Below are positions 16,236 through 23,506 of a stretch of DNA of 29,237 nt, in pieces. The DNA is from Microscillaceae bacterium (GTDB taxonomy: Bacteria; Bacteroidota; Bacteroidia; Cytophagales; Microscillaceae), in the NCBI GenBank assembly GCA_003483885.1, contig DMXI01000354.1:1-29237 (forward strand). Direction: 5' to 3'. The notes under the pieces were generated by a model that worked only from the letters and a program-made list of their open reading frames with translations, was not told where the DNA came from and searched no databases. The translations under genes and the position numbers were made by a program. How positions within the stretch are numbered: position 1 is the stretch's first letter; every line of letters starts with the position of its first letter.

Positions 16236-17728
16236 GCCACCTGCCTGGAGGGGGGTGGGTCAAGTTGAATCAATACATACTTTTTCCAGGCTTTGACCAA
16301 ATTCACTTCCTCTGGCGTCAGGGTATTATTTTGCCATTGGCCCGATGACAACACTTTATCAGCCTGCGCTAAAAATACTGTGGCTATCAGCTTTTGTCGT
16401 TGGCGATAATCAATCGCAACCTCAGCTGAAGCAGGTTGGATAGAAACTTGAATAAATTGATAAAACTCAGCATAGTGCCCTAGAGAAAGCATATCTTCAG
16501 TAAAGTTTCTAAACAAAACACGCTGAGCCAAGGCTACACTTCGTGGGGTTTGATGTTTGGAGCTAGTGATAAAATCCAGTTTTTCGGCTACCGTTTTGTG
16601 CATACGAAACCTCTTAAAGAATATGCGCTCATTGGGTGTCCAAAAGCTGTCTTGGTAAAGAGCCGCATCTACATCCAAATTCTCAACAGGTAAATAAGTA
16701 GGAGGCTGGTATTGGGCAAAAAGCTGATCAATCAATATTTTGTTTTCGGCAACAAACTCCTGGTTTTGAGCAATTAACGCTTGCTGGTTTGAGTCAACAT
16801 AATCAGCTTGCCAACTACTCAAAGGTAAGATAAATCCCGGTTCCCCATTCTTCTTGGTTTTGACAAGCTTTTTGGCCTTAGAAACCAAATTTTTAGGCGT
16901 TATTTTGGCCAATTCCTTATTATCTAGGCGCAGGTAATACACCTCATTTTTGCTCACGGATTGAATATAAATCGGGGTTTGATAACCAATTTTGTGCTTT
17001 AAACCAAAGTCTACTAACAGCGTAAAACCTTCTTGTTGGCCTTCTTTTGGGTTGGTAGTACGAGCATAACTCCAACCTGCATCGGTAGGTTTATGAAAAT
17101 ACCCCAGACAATACTCCCAAAGCTGCGGATTAGATTGATGCAACCGACGCGCCAGCTCTATAGTAGCTTCTACATCTACCCCGGCATCGTGGGCCATTCC
17201 TTCCGCCAAGGCATTGGCCTCAATGAGCGCATCTAGCTTAAAGGTAGGTGTACCATCGGGTTTGTGTGGGTACTCAATGGGGTTGTTTTGGTCAAACAAA
17301 TAATATAGCACATTGATGGACAGTAAATCCAACCGTTGGCAATTGTTTTTCCATTGGTGGGTGTAAGGCTCTAGTCCATTGCGGTAAAAGCCAAAGCGTA
17401 GGAACAAATCGTCAAACTTGAGCGAATTGTAACCAATCGTATAAGAATTGGGCCGATTGACAATTTCGTGCATGTGTAAAAACGCCTCATATTCCGTCAT
17501 TCCTTCGCTCAATGCTTCGGGCAATACCTTATGGGTAAGTAAAGCTCCTAGGGCGGGAATGACATCGGGTCGCAACTGAATATGGAATACCTGTTGGTCA
17601 ATCACATTAAAGTGCGCATCGGTGGTATAAAACGCCGCCTGGATCACCTGATCAAAGCAATGGTTGAAACCTGTGGTCTCAAAATCGTAGAAAGTGTACG
17701 TGCTCTCTGAATTGTTGGTGTTCTTCAT
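16232..17728 (-). CDS. sbcB: Exodeoxyribonuclease I-like 3'-5' exonuclease
   Basis: A 498-aa protein, near the 475 aa of E. coli ExoI. The DEDDh exonuclease domain is clear: YDFETTG (Asp15, Glu17), GYNSLKFDD (second acidic site), and AHDAGVDVEATIELA (catalytic His and Asp). The segments between (LTHKVLPEALSEGMTEYEAF, FKLDALIEANAL) follow ExoI and not the DnaQ or RNase T types. The C-terminal half corresponds to the ExoI SH3-like and helical parts that clamp single-stranded DNA. It degrades single-stranded DNA from the 3' end. Its place beside the retron and a WYL regulator is notable because retrons guard host nucleases such as RecBCD. It converges on the WYL gene with overlapping stops. An inverted repeat stands just before its ATG. 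Confidence 0.9.
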   Translation of the reverse strand: MKNTNNSESTYTFYDFETTGFNHCFDQVIQAAFYTTDAHFNVIDQQVFHIQLRPDVIPALGALLTHKVLPEALSEGMTEYEAFLHMHEIVNRPNSYTIGYNSLKFDDLFLRFGFYRNGLEPYTHQWKNNCQRLDLLSINVLYYLFDQNNPIEYPHKPDGTPTFKLDALIEANALAEGMAHDAGVDVEATIELARRLHQSNPQLWEYCLGYFHKPTDAGWSYARTTNPKEGQQEGFTLLVDFGLKHKIGYQTPIYIQSVSKNEVYYLRLDNKELAKITPKNLVSKAKKLVKTKKNGEPGFILPLSSWQADYVDSNQQALIAQNQEFVAENKILIDQLFAQYQPPTYLPVENLDVDAALYQDSFWTPNERIFFKRFRMHKTVAEKLDFITSSKHQTPRSVALAQRVLFRNFTEDMLSLGHYAEFYQFIQVSIQPASAEVAIDYRQRQKLIATVFLAQADKVLSSGQWQNNTLTPEEVNLVKAWKKYVLIQLDPPPSRQVA

Positions 17729-17771
17729 GTCTCAGTATTGTTTTAAACTAATTAAAAAACCTAACTGAGAC
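17729..17771 (-). promoter_or_regulatory. Inverted repeat GTCTCAGT/ACTGAGAC immediately before the exonuclease I start
   Basis: Perfect 8-bp arms (17729-17736 and 17764-17771) with 27 bases between; the spacer is itself nearly self-complementary (GTTTTAAAC, AATTAAAAAAC). One arm ends directly at the start codon, so the fold would occlude translation if transcribed, or it may be an operator. Confidence 0.45.
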
Positions 17772-17788
17772 AAAGGTGGGAGGGAAGT

Positions 17789-17808
17789 GTACAGTAGTTG
17801 TGGACTGG
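17789..17808 (+). promoter_or_regulatory. Motif shared with the WYL upstream region, copy 2
   Basis: GTACAGTAGTTGTGGACTGG, 61 bases upstream of the exonuclease I ATG, in the reverse orientation relative to that gene. It matches 15166-15185 at 16 of 20 bases and contains the inverted pair CAGT/ACTG around GTTGTGG. Confidence 0.35.
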
Positions 17809-17820
17809 TGAGAAAACACC

Positions 17821-18888
17821 TTAAAATAAGCCTTCTTTCACTATCTTACAATCTGGTTTCAATTTCTCAAACGCCTTTACATCCTCATCACCCATCAAGC
17901 TTCCTGCACATTTGACTACTCTAAGCTTTGGCAACTTTTCCAAAGGCTTCAAACTACCAACTTTGGTATGGGCAAACTCCGCCTCTTCCAGGTTTGGTAG
18001 TTTTTTGAGCGGAGCCAACGATTTTACTTGGGTATAACTAAGAGTGAGCCGTTTGATTTGGGACAAATTAGCGAGAGTATCAAGCTTACTTACTTGGGTA
18101 AAGTTCAAAATCAACGTCTCCAGGTTGGCCAAGTCATTGAGAGGTTCCAGGTATTGTACTTTGGTGTTGCTGGCATTGAGCGATTTTAGTTGAGTGAATT
18201 CACGAATAGGGTGCAAGTGAGTGATGCAAGGATTTTGTCTGCAATCCAATTGGGTTAGCTGGGTTAGCTGTTCTATTTCTGAGTTGGTAGGTGTATAATT
18301 CAAATAACTCTTGAGTAGGTGCTGGGCCGATGGGCTCAACTTGCCAAACCAATCTGCAATGTGTTGCTGGTAGTATTTGCTTTGTACCAGTTGGGCTACT
18401 TTGCGCCGTAGATCGTCGTTTTGGCTATAATAAATGGCCTGATGCACTGCTTCGATTATATCTTCCGAGTTGGGTTCAAATGCCAAAGGTAAATGAAGCC
18501 GAAAGGTTTGCTGCCAAAAAATATCCAATTGTGCCCACCAAACCTGTGGACCTTGATGGAGGCTCAAGTCTTGCCATTGAATAGAGGTTTGCTGCGCTAG
18601 CTCTTGTACACTTTGCTCCAGCACCGCAATGGCTTCTTTAATCGGTACATCAAAAAACTCTCGCTTGGCTTCTATGCGTCGGCGAGCCAGTTTTTTATGC
18701 ATAATGGCCTCTAGCTTTTGAGGATTGTCTACCTGTACATCATAGGCCACCATAAAACTACCCAGCATTCCTGAGTCTCCTGAAAGCTCCAAAGCACGGG
18801 CTTCCGAAGTTTTGGTAGTAAAGCCTATCTTGATGGCATTGCGATAGGCAGGGTTGAGCATGAGGTATACATAGCCTTTTTTGGACAT
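17821..18888 (-). CDS. GIY-YIG (T5orf172/MUG113) nuclease-like domain fused to leucine-rich repeats
   Basis: A 355-aa protein. Residues 1-95 match the T5orf172/MUG113 branch of the GIY-YIG fold: YVYLM (6-10), K20-I-G22, Arg31 in ARALEL, Glu60 and His64 in LEAIMHKKL, and REFFDV. The middle (100-200) is helical with an extra unknown domain. Residues 205-335 hold five 22-residue leucine-rich repeats with the steps L-x2-L-x-L-x4-V-x2-L-x-L (for example LETLILNFTQVSKLD). LRRs usually bind protein, so this looks like a nuclease tethered to a partner. The ATG at 18888 directly begins the first strand. The gene lies 10 bases after the membrane protein gene and is probably in its operon. The function is unknown. 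Confidence 0.8.
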   Translation of the reverse strand: MSKKGYVYLMLNPAYRNAIKIGFTTKTSEARALELSGDSGMLGSFMVAYDVQVDNPQKLEAIMHKKLARRRIEAKREFFDVPIKEAIAVLEQSVQELAQQTSIQWQDLSLHQGPQVWWAQLDIFWQQTFRLHLPLAFEPNSEDIIEAVHQAIYYSQNDDLRRKVAQLVQSKYYQQHIADWFGKLSPSAQHLLKSYLNYTPTNSEIEQLTQLTQLDCRQNPCITHLHPIREFTQLKSLNASNTKVQYLEPLNDLANLETLILNFTQVSKLDTLANLSQIKRLTLSYTQVKSLAPLKKLPNLEEAEFAHTKVGSLKPLEKLPKLRVVKCAGSLMGDEDVKAFEKLKPDCKIVKEGLF

Positions 18889-18898
18889 ACTGAAGAAG

Positions 18899-19918
18899 TT
18901 ATTTGTTTATTATAGACAAGTGATGTTTAATGTTTGACTTCGCTTCTTCAAAGCGTTTTTCAAGACTTTCAAATTTTTTAATCATAATATCTATGTTCTT
19001 TTCATAATTTTGAAAAGCTTTATCTGCCCAAAGTAATGCATCTAGAAGCTCATGCACATATTCAGATTCTTCTCCTTTTTTGCTTTGGCAAAGTTTATAT
19101 GCAGGTTTCCATAATTCTTCTCTTACTTTAAACAAGCCTGGTGCAACTCCTCCCACAAATTTATCGACAAAGTTTGGATAAATTTGGAGAAAAAACTCCA
19201 GCATAAAAGGCTCTATAATCTCTTTGGATTTGACTTTCCCAAGGTATTTATCATGAAACTTTCTGACTTCATCAATATTTTTATACCATTCATCTTCATG
19301 CTTTATGCTTTTCTCAAACGAGTCTTTAAAAGTTTCTATAGTTTCTATATTTAAAGCATCTACCCAGTCTATATTATTATATAGATCATTGAATGCAATA
19401 TCTTTATTATTGCCTTTTTGATTATTTACAAATACATTGTATGCTTCTGTTCTGGGTACAGCGTCTACATTATCTTTTGTCAGGCCTATTACAGTATTAA
19501 ATATTGTGTCATCCATATTTTTTTTTGAAAGTGCATCCAAAAAAGGAGGGAATTTGCCTAACTGCTTTTGTATAATCACGTCATAAGAACCTATTACACT
19601 AACCAAGTACCGTTTTTTCTTTTTCTTGTCCCTTTTTTCCTTATAAACAGTAATATAAAGATGTTGAATGATGGCAAGGTTTAGTACGACAGCGAGTATG
19701 ACCAACCAAACCTTCACATCTATTCCCCACCAAGTACTTGATGATTTTGTTGTCTCTTCTTTATCCTTGATTTTCTTTTTTGTAGTAGATATTTCTTTCC
19801 TGATTACTTTGATAGTATCTACCTGCTTTTTCTTAGTAACTGGCTTTACTTTATTCTGCCCAACAGTCTGAAAACTTGCCAAAGCAATGATACAAGTGGT
19901 CAAAAGGATGTTTTTCAT
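18899..19918 (-). CDS. Membrane-anchored protein of unknown function
   Basis: A 339-aa protein with a signal peptide (KNILLTTCIIALASFQTVG, then Q) and a single strong transmembrane segment at about 69-91 (VWLVILAVVLNLAIIQHLYI), followed by the basic KEKRDKKKKKR, which implies that the large C-terminal part (about 95-339) is cytoplasmic. The segment between signal peptide and membrane is lysine-rich and polar. The cytoplasmic part is helical with an acidic and aromatic mix (DALNIETIETFKDSFEKSI) and a coiled-coil-like end (DIMIKKFESLEKRFEEAKSNI). I recognise no enzyme. It probably forms a two-gene operon with the GIY-YIG/LRR gene 10 bases on and might be its membrane partner. Confidence 0.75.
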   Translation of the reverse strand: MKNILLTTCIIALASFQTVGQNKVKPVTKKKQVDTIKVIRKEISTTKKKIKDKEETTKSSSTWWGIDVKVWLVILAVVLNLAIIQHLYITVYKEKRDKKKKKRYLVSVIGSYDVIIQKQLGKFPPFLDALSKKNMDDTIFNTVIGLTKDNVDAVPRTEAYNVFVNNQKGNNKDIAFNDLYNNIDWVDALNIETIETFKDSFEKSIKHEDEWYKNIDEVRKFHDKYLGKVKSKEIIEPFMLEFFLQIYPNFVDKFVGGVAPGLFKVREELWKPAYKLCQSKKGEESEYVHELLDALLWADKAFQNYEKNIDIMIKKFESLEKRFEEAKSNIKHHLSIINK

Positions 19919-20111
19919 AGGATAAATGATAATAGTGGAATGGTAAAGAAGACTGACCTATTTCAGCTAGGTTCTTCACCTGCGTTACTAATGATGTGTT
20001 CACATAAGGCGTTGATTAGCCTTTGGCAGAGCACCGATACATCGGCATTTACAACTTGAACTCCGTTCTACGGTTACTAGTTGATTGCAAAACACCAGAT
20101 GTGTGAGTTTT

Positions 20112-20174
20112 GTCATCCCGAACTTGTTGAGGGATCTGCCTGAATAACTACTACCAGATGCCTCGGCATGACAA
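20112..20174. repeat. Imperfect palindromic repeat (TGTCATnCCGA ends)
   Basis: The ends TGTCATCCCGA (20112) and TCGGCATGACA (20174) are inverted copies, and GGGATCTG / CAGATGCC pair further in. Bacteroidetes genomes carry many REP-like or MITE-like repeats with such CCGA and ATGACA ends; the family itself is not assigned. Confidence 0.55.
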
Positions 20175-20444
20175 TCAAATACATCATCACCCGTAAGTAT
20201 GCCAGTTTTGCTTATTACCATACATATCAAATTCAGTTTAAGAATGAAGTTATAATTTGTGGATTCAAACCCAACAAACATGGAAAAAAAACTCATCCAT
20301 ACAAATAACTGATCATTTACCAGCTAAAAATATACAGTATGGAGTTAAAATAATATCAGGAAGTGTTCACTCATTCCCCACCTTACAAATCACCAACTAC
20401 CATTACGCAAATTATCAATTATGAGAATTTGCCATATTTACCAA

Positions 20445-20680
20445 CAGGGTTTTCTTATAAAAAATTAGCGTGTATTTCTGGTGCTTATTTGCAATGAGTC
20501 CTCTTTTTACAAGCGTTTGCAACGAGGTTTTGCCGATCCGGCAACTCCATTTTTAAAATGAAGTATCTTAGGCACCCACCCTGCATTAAAAATGCATCTA
20601 TAAATAAATACGCATTGCAAATGCGCACTAGACTCGCGGTGTTTTAAACGGGTTTTTGCAAATTTTATAAGAAAGCCGTG
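20445..20680. mobile_element. 236-bp MITE with about 20-bp terminal inverted repeats and a 10-bp target duplication
   Basis: The left end CAGGGTTTTCTTATAAAA and the reverse complement of the right end, CACGGCTTTCTTATAAAA, match at 16 of 18 bases. The element is flanked on both sides by TATTTACCAA (20435-20444 and 20681-20690), a perfect 10-bp direct repeat that fits a target site duplication. The inside has no open frame of note but holds short palindromes (GCATTAAAAATGC, CCGATCCGG). It has no transposase, so it would need one from elsewhere. Duplications of about 10 bp are common for IS4-type elements, but the parent is not identified. Confidence 0.75.
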
Positions 20681-20830
20681 TATTTACCAAATGTTTACCA
20701 ACTACCACCTTCTTTATGGGGTAGACAGCGTAAGGACTACTCAGATACTATCTGGTGAGGCTCCCTTTTTTAGCTAAAATGTTTAGTAGTAGGGGGGTAG
20801 GGTAAAAACAATCACCTGATTATTGCTTAC

Positions 20831-21121
20831 CTACTCTACTACTTCCTCCTCTACATCTTCATATTGTTCCTGTTCTCCTTCTGTTTCCTGAACTATGATA
20901 AAACTCGCCAATTGTTGGCTGATGGCATTTACCCGTTTTTCATAAAAAGCATGGTAATCATCATTCCAAATGCCATAAGCATCCAGGTCATCTATGAGAT
21001 GGGTTTGCATAGTATCGGCCAATTGATCATTATTCTTCAAAAAGTTACCCATATACACTGAGGGTGCTTTAGCCTTGATGCGGCTTTTGTTGAGGTAATC
21101 ATCTCCTATAGTGATATTTAC
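20831..21121 (-). pseudogene. C-terminal relic of a DUF262/DUF1524 (GmrSD-like) restriction protein
   Basis: The frame is open for 96 codons after an in-frame TAG and reads TIGDDYLNKSRIKAKAPSVY, MGNFLKNN, THLIDDLDAYGIWNDDY and FYEKRVNAISQQLASFI. It matches the very end of DUF262/DUF1524 proteins (the pattern LN+xI-x-kxPSxYL, then HLI, then FxxRxxxIxxxI). Those are type IV restriction enzymes of 550-700 aa that cut modified DNA. Everything N-terminal is missing, and no start with a good site is present (ATG at 21052 or GTG at 21058). An acidic tail (EQEQYEDVEEEVVE) closes it. A short real gene cannot be excluded. Confidence 0.5.
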
Positions 21122-21161
21122 CTATTTACTCTGGTTGCATTTCGGTTACAAACCTGCGTGA

Positions 21162-21329
21162 CTAGTACTCTGGGGTTTAAATAAGTAAAGTAGTAATTTG
21201 GATGAATTTTGTTCACTGATGCACTTTGAAAATTGCGCATAGCCATTGCTACGCAAGATTTTTCAAAGTAAAATCAGAGAGCCAAAGGCGCGAAATAGCG
21301 CTTTACAAATTTAGTTCCCAGAGTACTAG
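21162..21329. mobile_element. 168-bp foldback element with 13-bp perfect terminal repeats
   Basis: CTAGTACTCTGGG (21162-21174) and CCCAGAGTACTAG (21317-21329) are perfect inverted repeats. Inside is a long hairpin (21216-21276) with the arms CTGAT, ACTTTGAAAA and TTGCG against CGCAA, TTTTCAAAGT and ATCAG. CTAG at both ends may be part of the repeat or a 4-bp target duplication; the sequence cannot tell. It has no coding capacity. It lies between the DUF262 relic and brxL; 21330-21449 shows nothing more that I can name. Confidence 0.65.
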
Positions 21330-21449
21330 ATTCTTGGCCTTAAATTCAATAAAGTATTCGGCCTTCATAAATAGCTATACTTCGATGTTCAGCGTTCGTT
21401 AATCAGTGTTCGATATTCAAAAATCAACTTTTACCAAGTTATCAATATA

Positions 21450-23501
21450 TTATTGCTTGTTTACTCCCTTAATATAAGTAATTTCACACGATTTGCACAA
21501 GCGTTGTTGCTGTACATATTCGTTGATATCGTACCAGCCCCCGGTTTTTTGCCAAATATCGAGGCCCCGCCCTAGTAATATTTTCCAGCCATTGTTGAGC
21601 AAGAGTGATCGATCGTGGATGTTTTCGTCAAAGGCATACGAAAACTGAATACCTATAGACTCCAGCGAGGCGGTCATTTGTTGAAAAGCCTCCTTGGCAT
21701 CTTCTATATAATCCTCGTTGTTGTTGGTAATTAAATGGAGCTTTACCTCTTGATCGGGCGCCTTTTTCTCCATGATCAATCGGGCCAGTTCCATAAAGTT
21801 ACGCAACTGATAAGGTAACCGCACATAAGGATCTACTACTTGAATATCGGTGGCACCTACCAGATAATCGCCAAACAGTTGCTGGTAAGAAATTCCCTTT
21901 TGGTTATCACGGATAATCTCTTGTTTTTCTACTAGTTTGGTCAATTCAGTAGTTACGGCAGGGGTGTCTTGTTCAGCTCCTTCTTTTCCAGTGGCTTCTG
22001 TAGGTGAGGTTTCGGGTTCAGTTGACAACTCGGTAGCCAGCGAAGTACCATATTCCAGCATTTCCAGGGTTTCTATGTTTACCTGTTGGCCACTGCTTTT
22101 GCTTTGGTAACTAAAGTCTACCTCCTCAAAAGTTTCGTCCATTTTGTGGAGTTGTTGCTTTACCCGTTTGCGGTTTTCGATGGCAAAGTCGAGCAACTCC
22201 CGAATGTCATCTTCTCCAAACTCGCCGTGGGGGTAAATCACCTTGATAAGCCCCGAAAGGGTTTTTTCTATAGCGGTTTTGTCGCGAGTCGTAATTGTGT
22301 CTGAAAGCTCAAAAAACGCCCTATAGCTTTGGGTCTGGTCTTCTTTGCGTAAGTTTTTGAGTATTTCGGCCAGGTAGTCTACAATAAAACCATAATCGGC
22401 AGTAAACATATCGTTGCGTAGCTTGAGCACCTCCCAACCGGGCAAGTAAGCGTGCATCCGATCCAAAAAAGCGGTATCGTAGTAGTCTTTGGGTAGGGCA
22501 TCAAACAAATCGCTGTGTTTGATCATATAAGGCACCGAGTGGTCGGTATTGCCGACAAACACCATCGAGGCCGAAGCCCCATATACCTGAGTACCCCTCG
22601 AAAACGACTTGTTGGCCATATAGTTTTTCAGAATATCTACCAGCCCCCGGTCGGCTCGTTTGTTTCTGCCGGCAAATTCATCATAGGCCACCACGTCCCA
22701 ATAGCCCACCAGGCCTATTTCGCCACTGCTATTGTTTACAAACAGTTTGGCTTTGGATACTTCTCCACCTGAAATAAGGATGCCGTGGGGAGACAATTCC
22801 GAAAAAATATGCGATTTACCAGTACCCTTGGGACCCAGCTCGATCAGGTTGTAGTTGTTTTCTACAAAAGGCACCAGGCGAGTAAGCTGCAAAAGCTTGG
22901 AGCGTTGGCTAAATTCGGCCGGATTGAGCCCAATCGACTGCATGAGTGCATCTATCCATTCGCCTTTGCTAAAATGGCTGCGGGCTTCTTTGTATTCGCT
23001 AATGTCTACATTGGATATTTGAATGGGCTTGATGCGCTCGATGATCCAGGGCGAAGCTCCTTTTTCGTCGCTGGGAAAATAAGCCAGGGTAAGAATACAC
23101 CATACCCCACTCGACAACAGCTTGGGGTACTGCTTGATGGCTTCGTCACCAATGGGGATGCCTTTGAGGCCCAAATTGGCAAAAAAAGCCTCGTACTGGT
23201 CTTGCTTGTCGTTAAGCTTGACCGATACCTTGTCTATAATACGGTGCGAACCCTTCTCACGTACGGTAGATTTGATAAACTGGGCCTCGTCGCGGTGGAC
23301 AAAGTGTTGGGCAATGATGTTTTTGACCATTTCTACCCCTTGGGCAATGGTGTCGTGGTCGTCGGTAGCACAATACTGCCCCAGCAAATACTCCAGCACA
23401 TAGGTAGGTACAATGGCATTGCCCTTTACCAGCTTGGTGAGGTCTTTGCGCACCACCCGGCCACCAAAATAATTATTTAGTTTGCTATTGAGGTTTTCCA
23501 T
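21450..23501 (-). CDS. brxL: BrxL-type AAA+ protein of BREX with C-terminal MIT-C (PLD-like) domain
   Basis: A 683-aa protein from the ATG at 23501 (a TTG nine bases upstream is less likely). The N-terminal region is that of the BREX Lon-like family: YVLEYLLGQYCAT, EKGSHRIIDKVSVKLN, then Walker A GPKGTGKS (223-230) and Walker B VVAYDEFAG (270-278), and sensor-type FVGNTD. BrxL is a hexameric DNA-binding motor of BREX defence. The usual type 1 protein ends in a Lon peptidase domain; here the Ser-Lys site is not seen. After an acidic low-complexity linker (about 490-530) the end reads YQQLFGDYLVGATDIQVVDP, YVRLPYQLRNFMEL and IHDRSLLLNNGW, the MIT-C/PLD-like domain known from MITD1. It begins 5 bases after the pglZ stop. 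Confidence 0.88.
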   Translation of the reverse strand: MENLNSKLNNYFGGRVVRKDLTKLVKGNAIVPTYVLEYLLGQYCATDDHDTIAQGVEMVKNIIAQHFVHRDEAQFIKSTVREKGSHRIIDKVSVKLNDKQDQYEAFFANLGLKGIPIGDEAIKQYPKLLSSGVWCILTLAYFPSDEKGASPWIIERIKPIQISNVDISEYKEARSHFSKGEWIDALMQSIGLNPAEFSQRSKLLQLTRLVPFVENNYNLIELGPKGTGKSHIFSELSPHGILISGGEVSKAKLFVNNSSGEIGLVGYWDVVAYDEFAGRNKRADRGLVDILKNYMANKSFSRGTQVYGASASMVFVGNTDHSVPYMIKHSDLFDALPKDYYDTAFLDRMHAYLPGWEVLKLRNDMFTADYGFIVDYLAEILKNLRKEDQTQSYRAFFELSDTITTRDKTAIEKTLSGLIKVIYPHGEFGEDDIRELLDFAIENRKRVKQQLHKMDETFEEVDFSYQSKSSGQQVNIETLEMLEYGTSLATELSTEPETSPTEATGKEGAEQDTPAVTTELTKLVEKQEIIRDNQKGISYQQLFGDYLVGATDIQVVDPYVRLPYQLRNFMELARLIMEKKAPDQEVKLHLITNNNEDYIEDAKEAFQQMTASLESIGIQFSYAFDENIHDRSLLLNNGWKILLGRGLDIWQKTGGWYDINEYVQQQRLCKSCEITYIKGVNKQ

Positions 23502-23506
23502 GAGAA

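Larger units (their letters stand above)
19919..20830. other. Intergenic repeat-rich region without an intact gene
   Basis: No frame here reads like a protein; a 98-codon minus frame at 20000-20296 runs through the palindromic repeat and shows no domain. The region holds the palindromic repeat at 20112-20174 and a MITE at 20445-20680. The rest, mostly AT-rich, shows nothing that I can name. Confidence 0.6.

Noticed and set aside
20000..20296. 98-codon open frame on the minus strand
   Set aside because: It runs through the palindromic repeat at 20112-20174, has no protein-like pattern, and is unlike the neighbouring genes in composition.
22785..23480. Long plus-strand open frame (231 codons) opposite brxL
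   Set aside because: It is antisense to the strongly supported BrxL AAA+ core and shows no domain; high third-position GC of the real gene leaves the opposite frame open.
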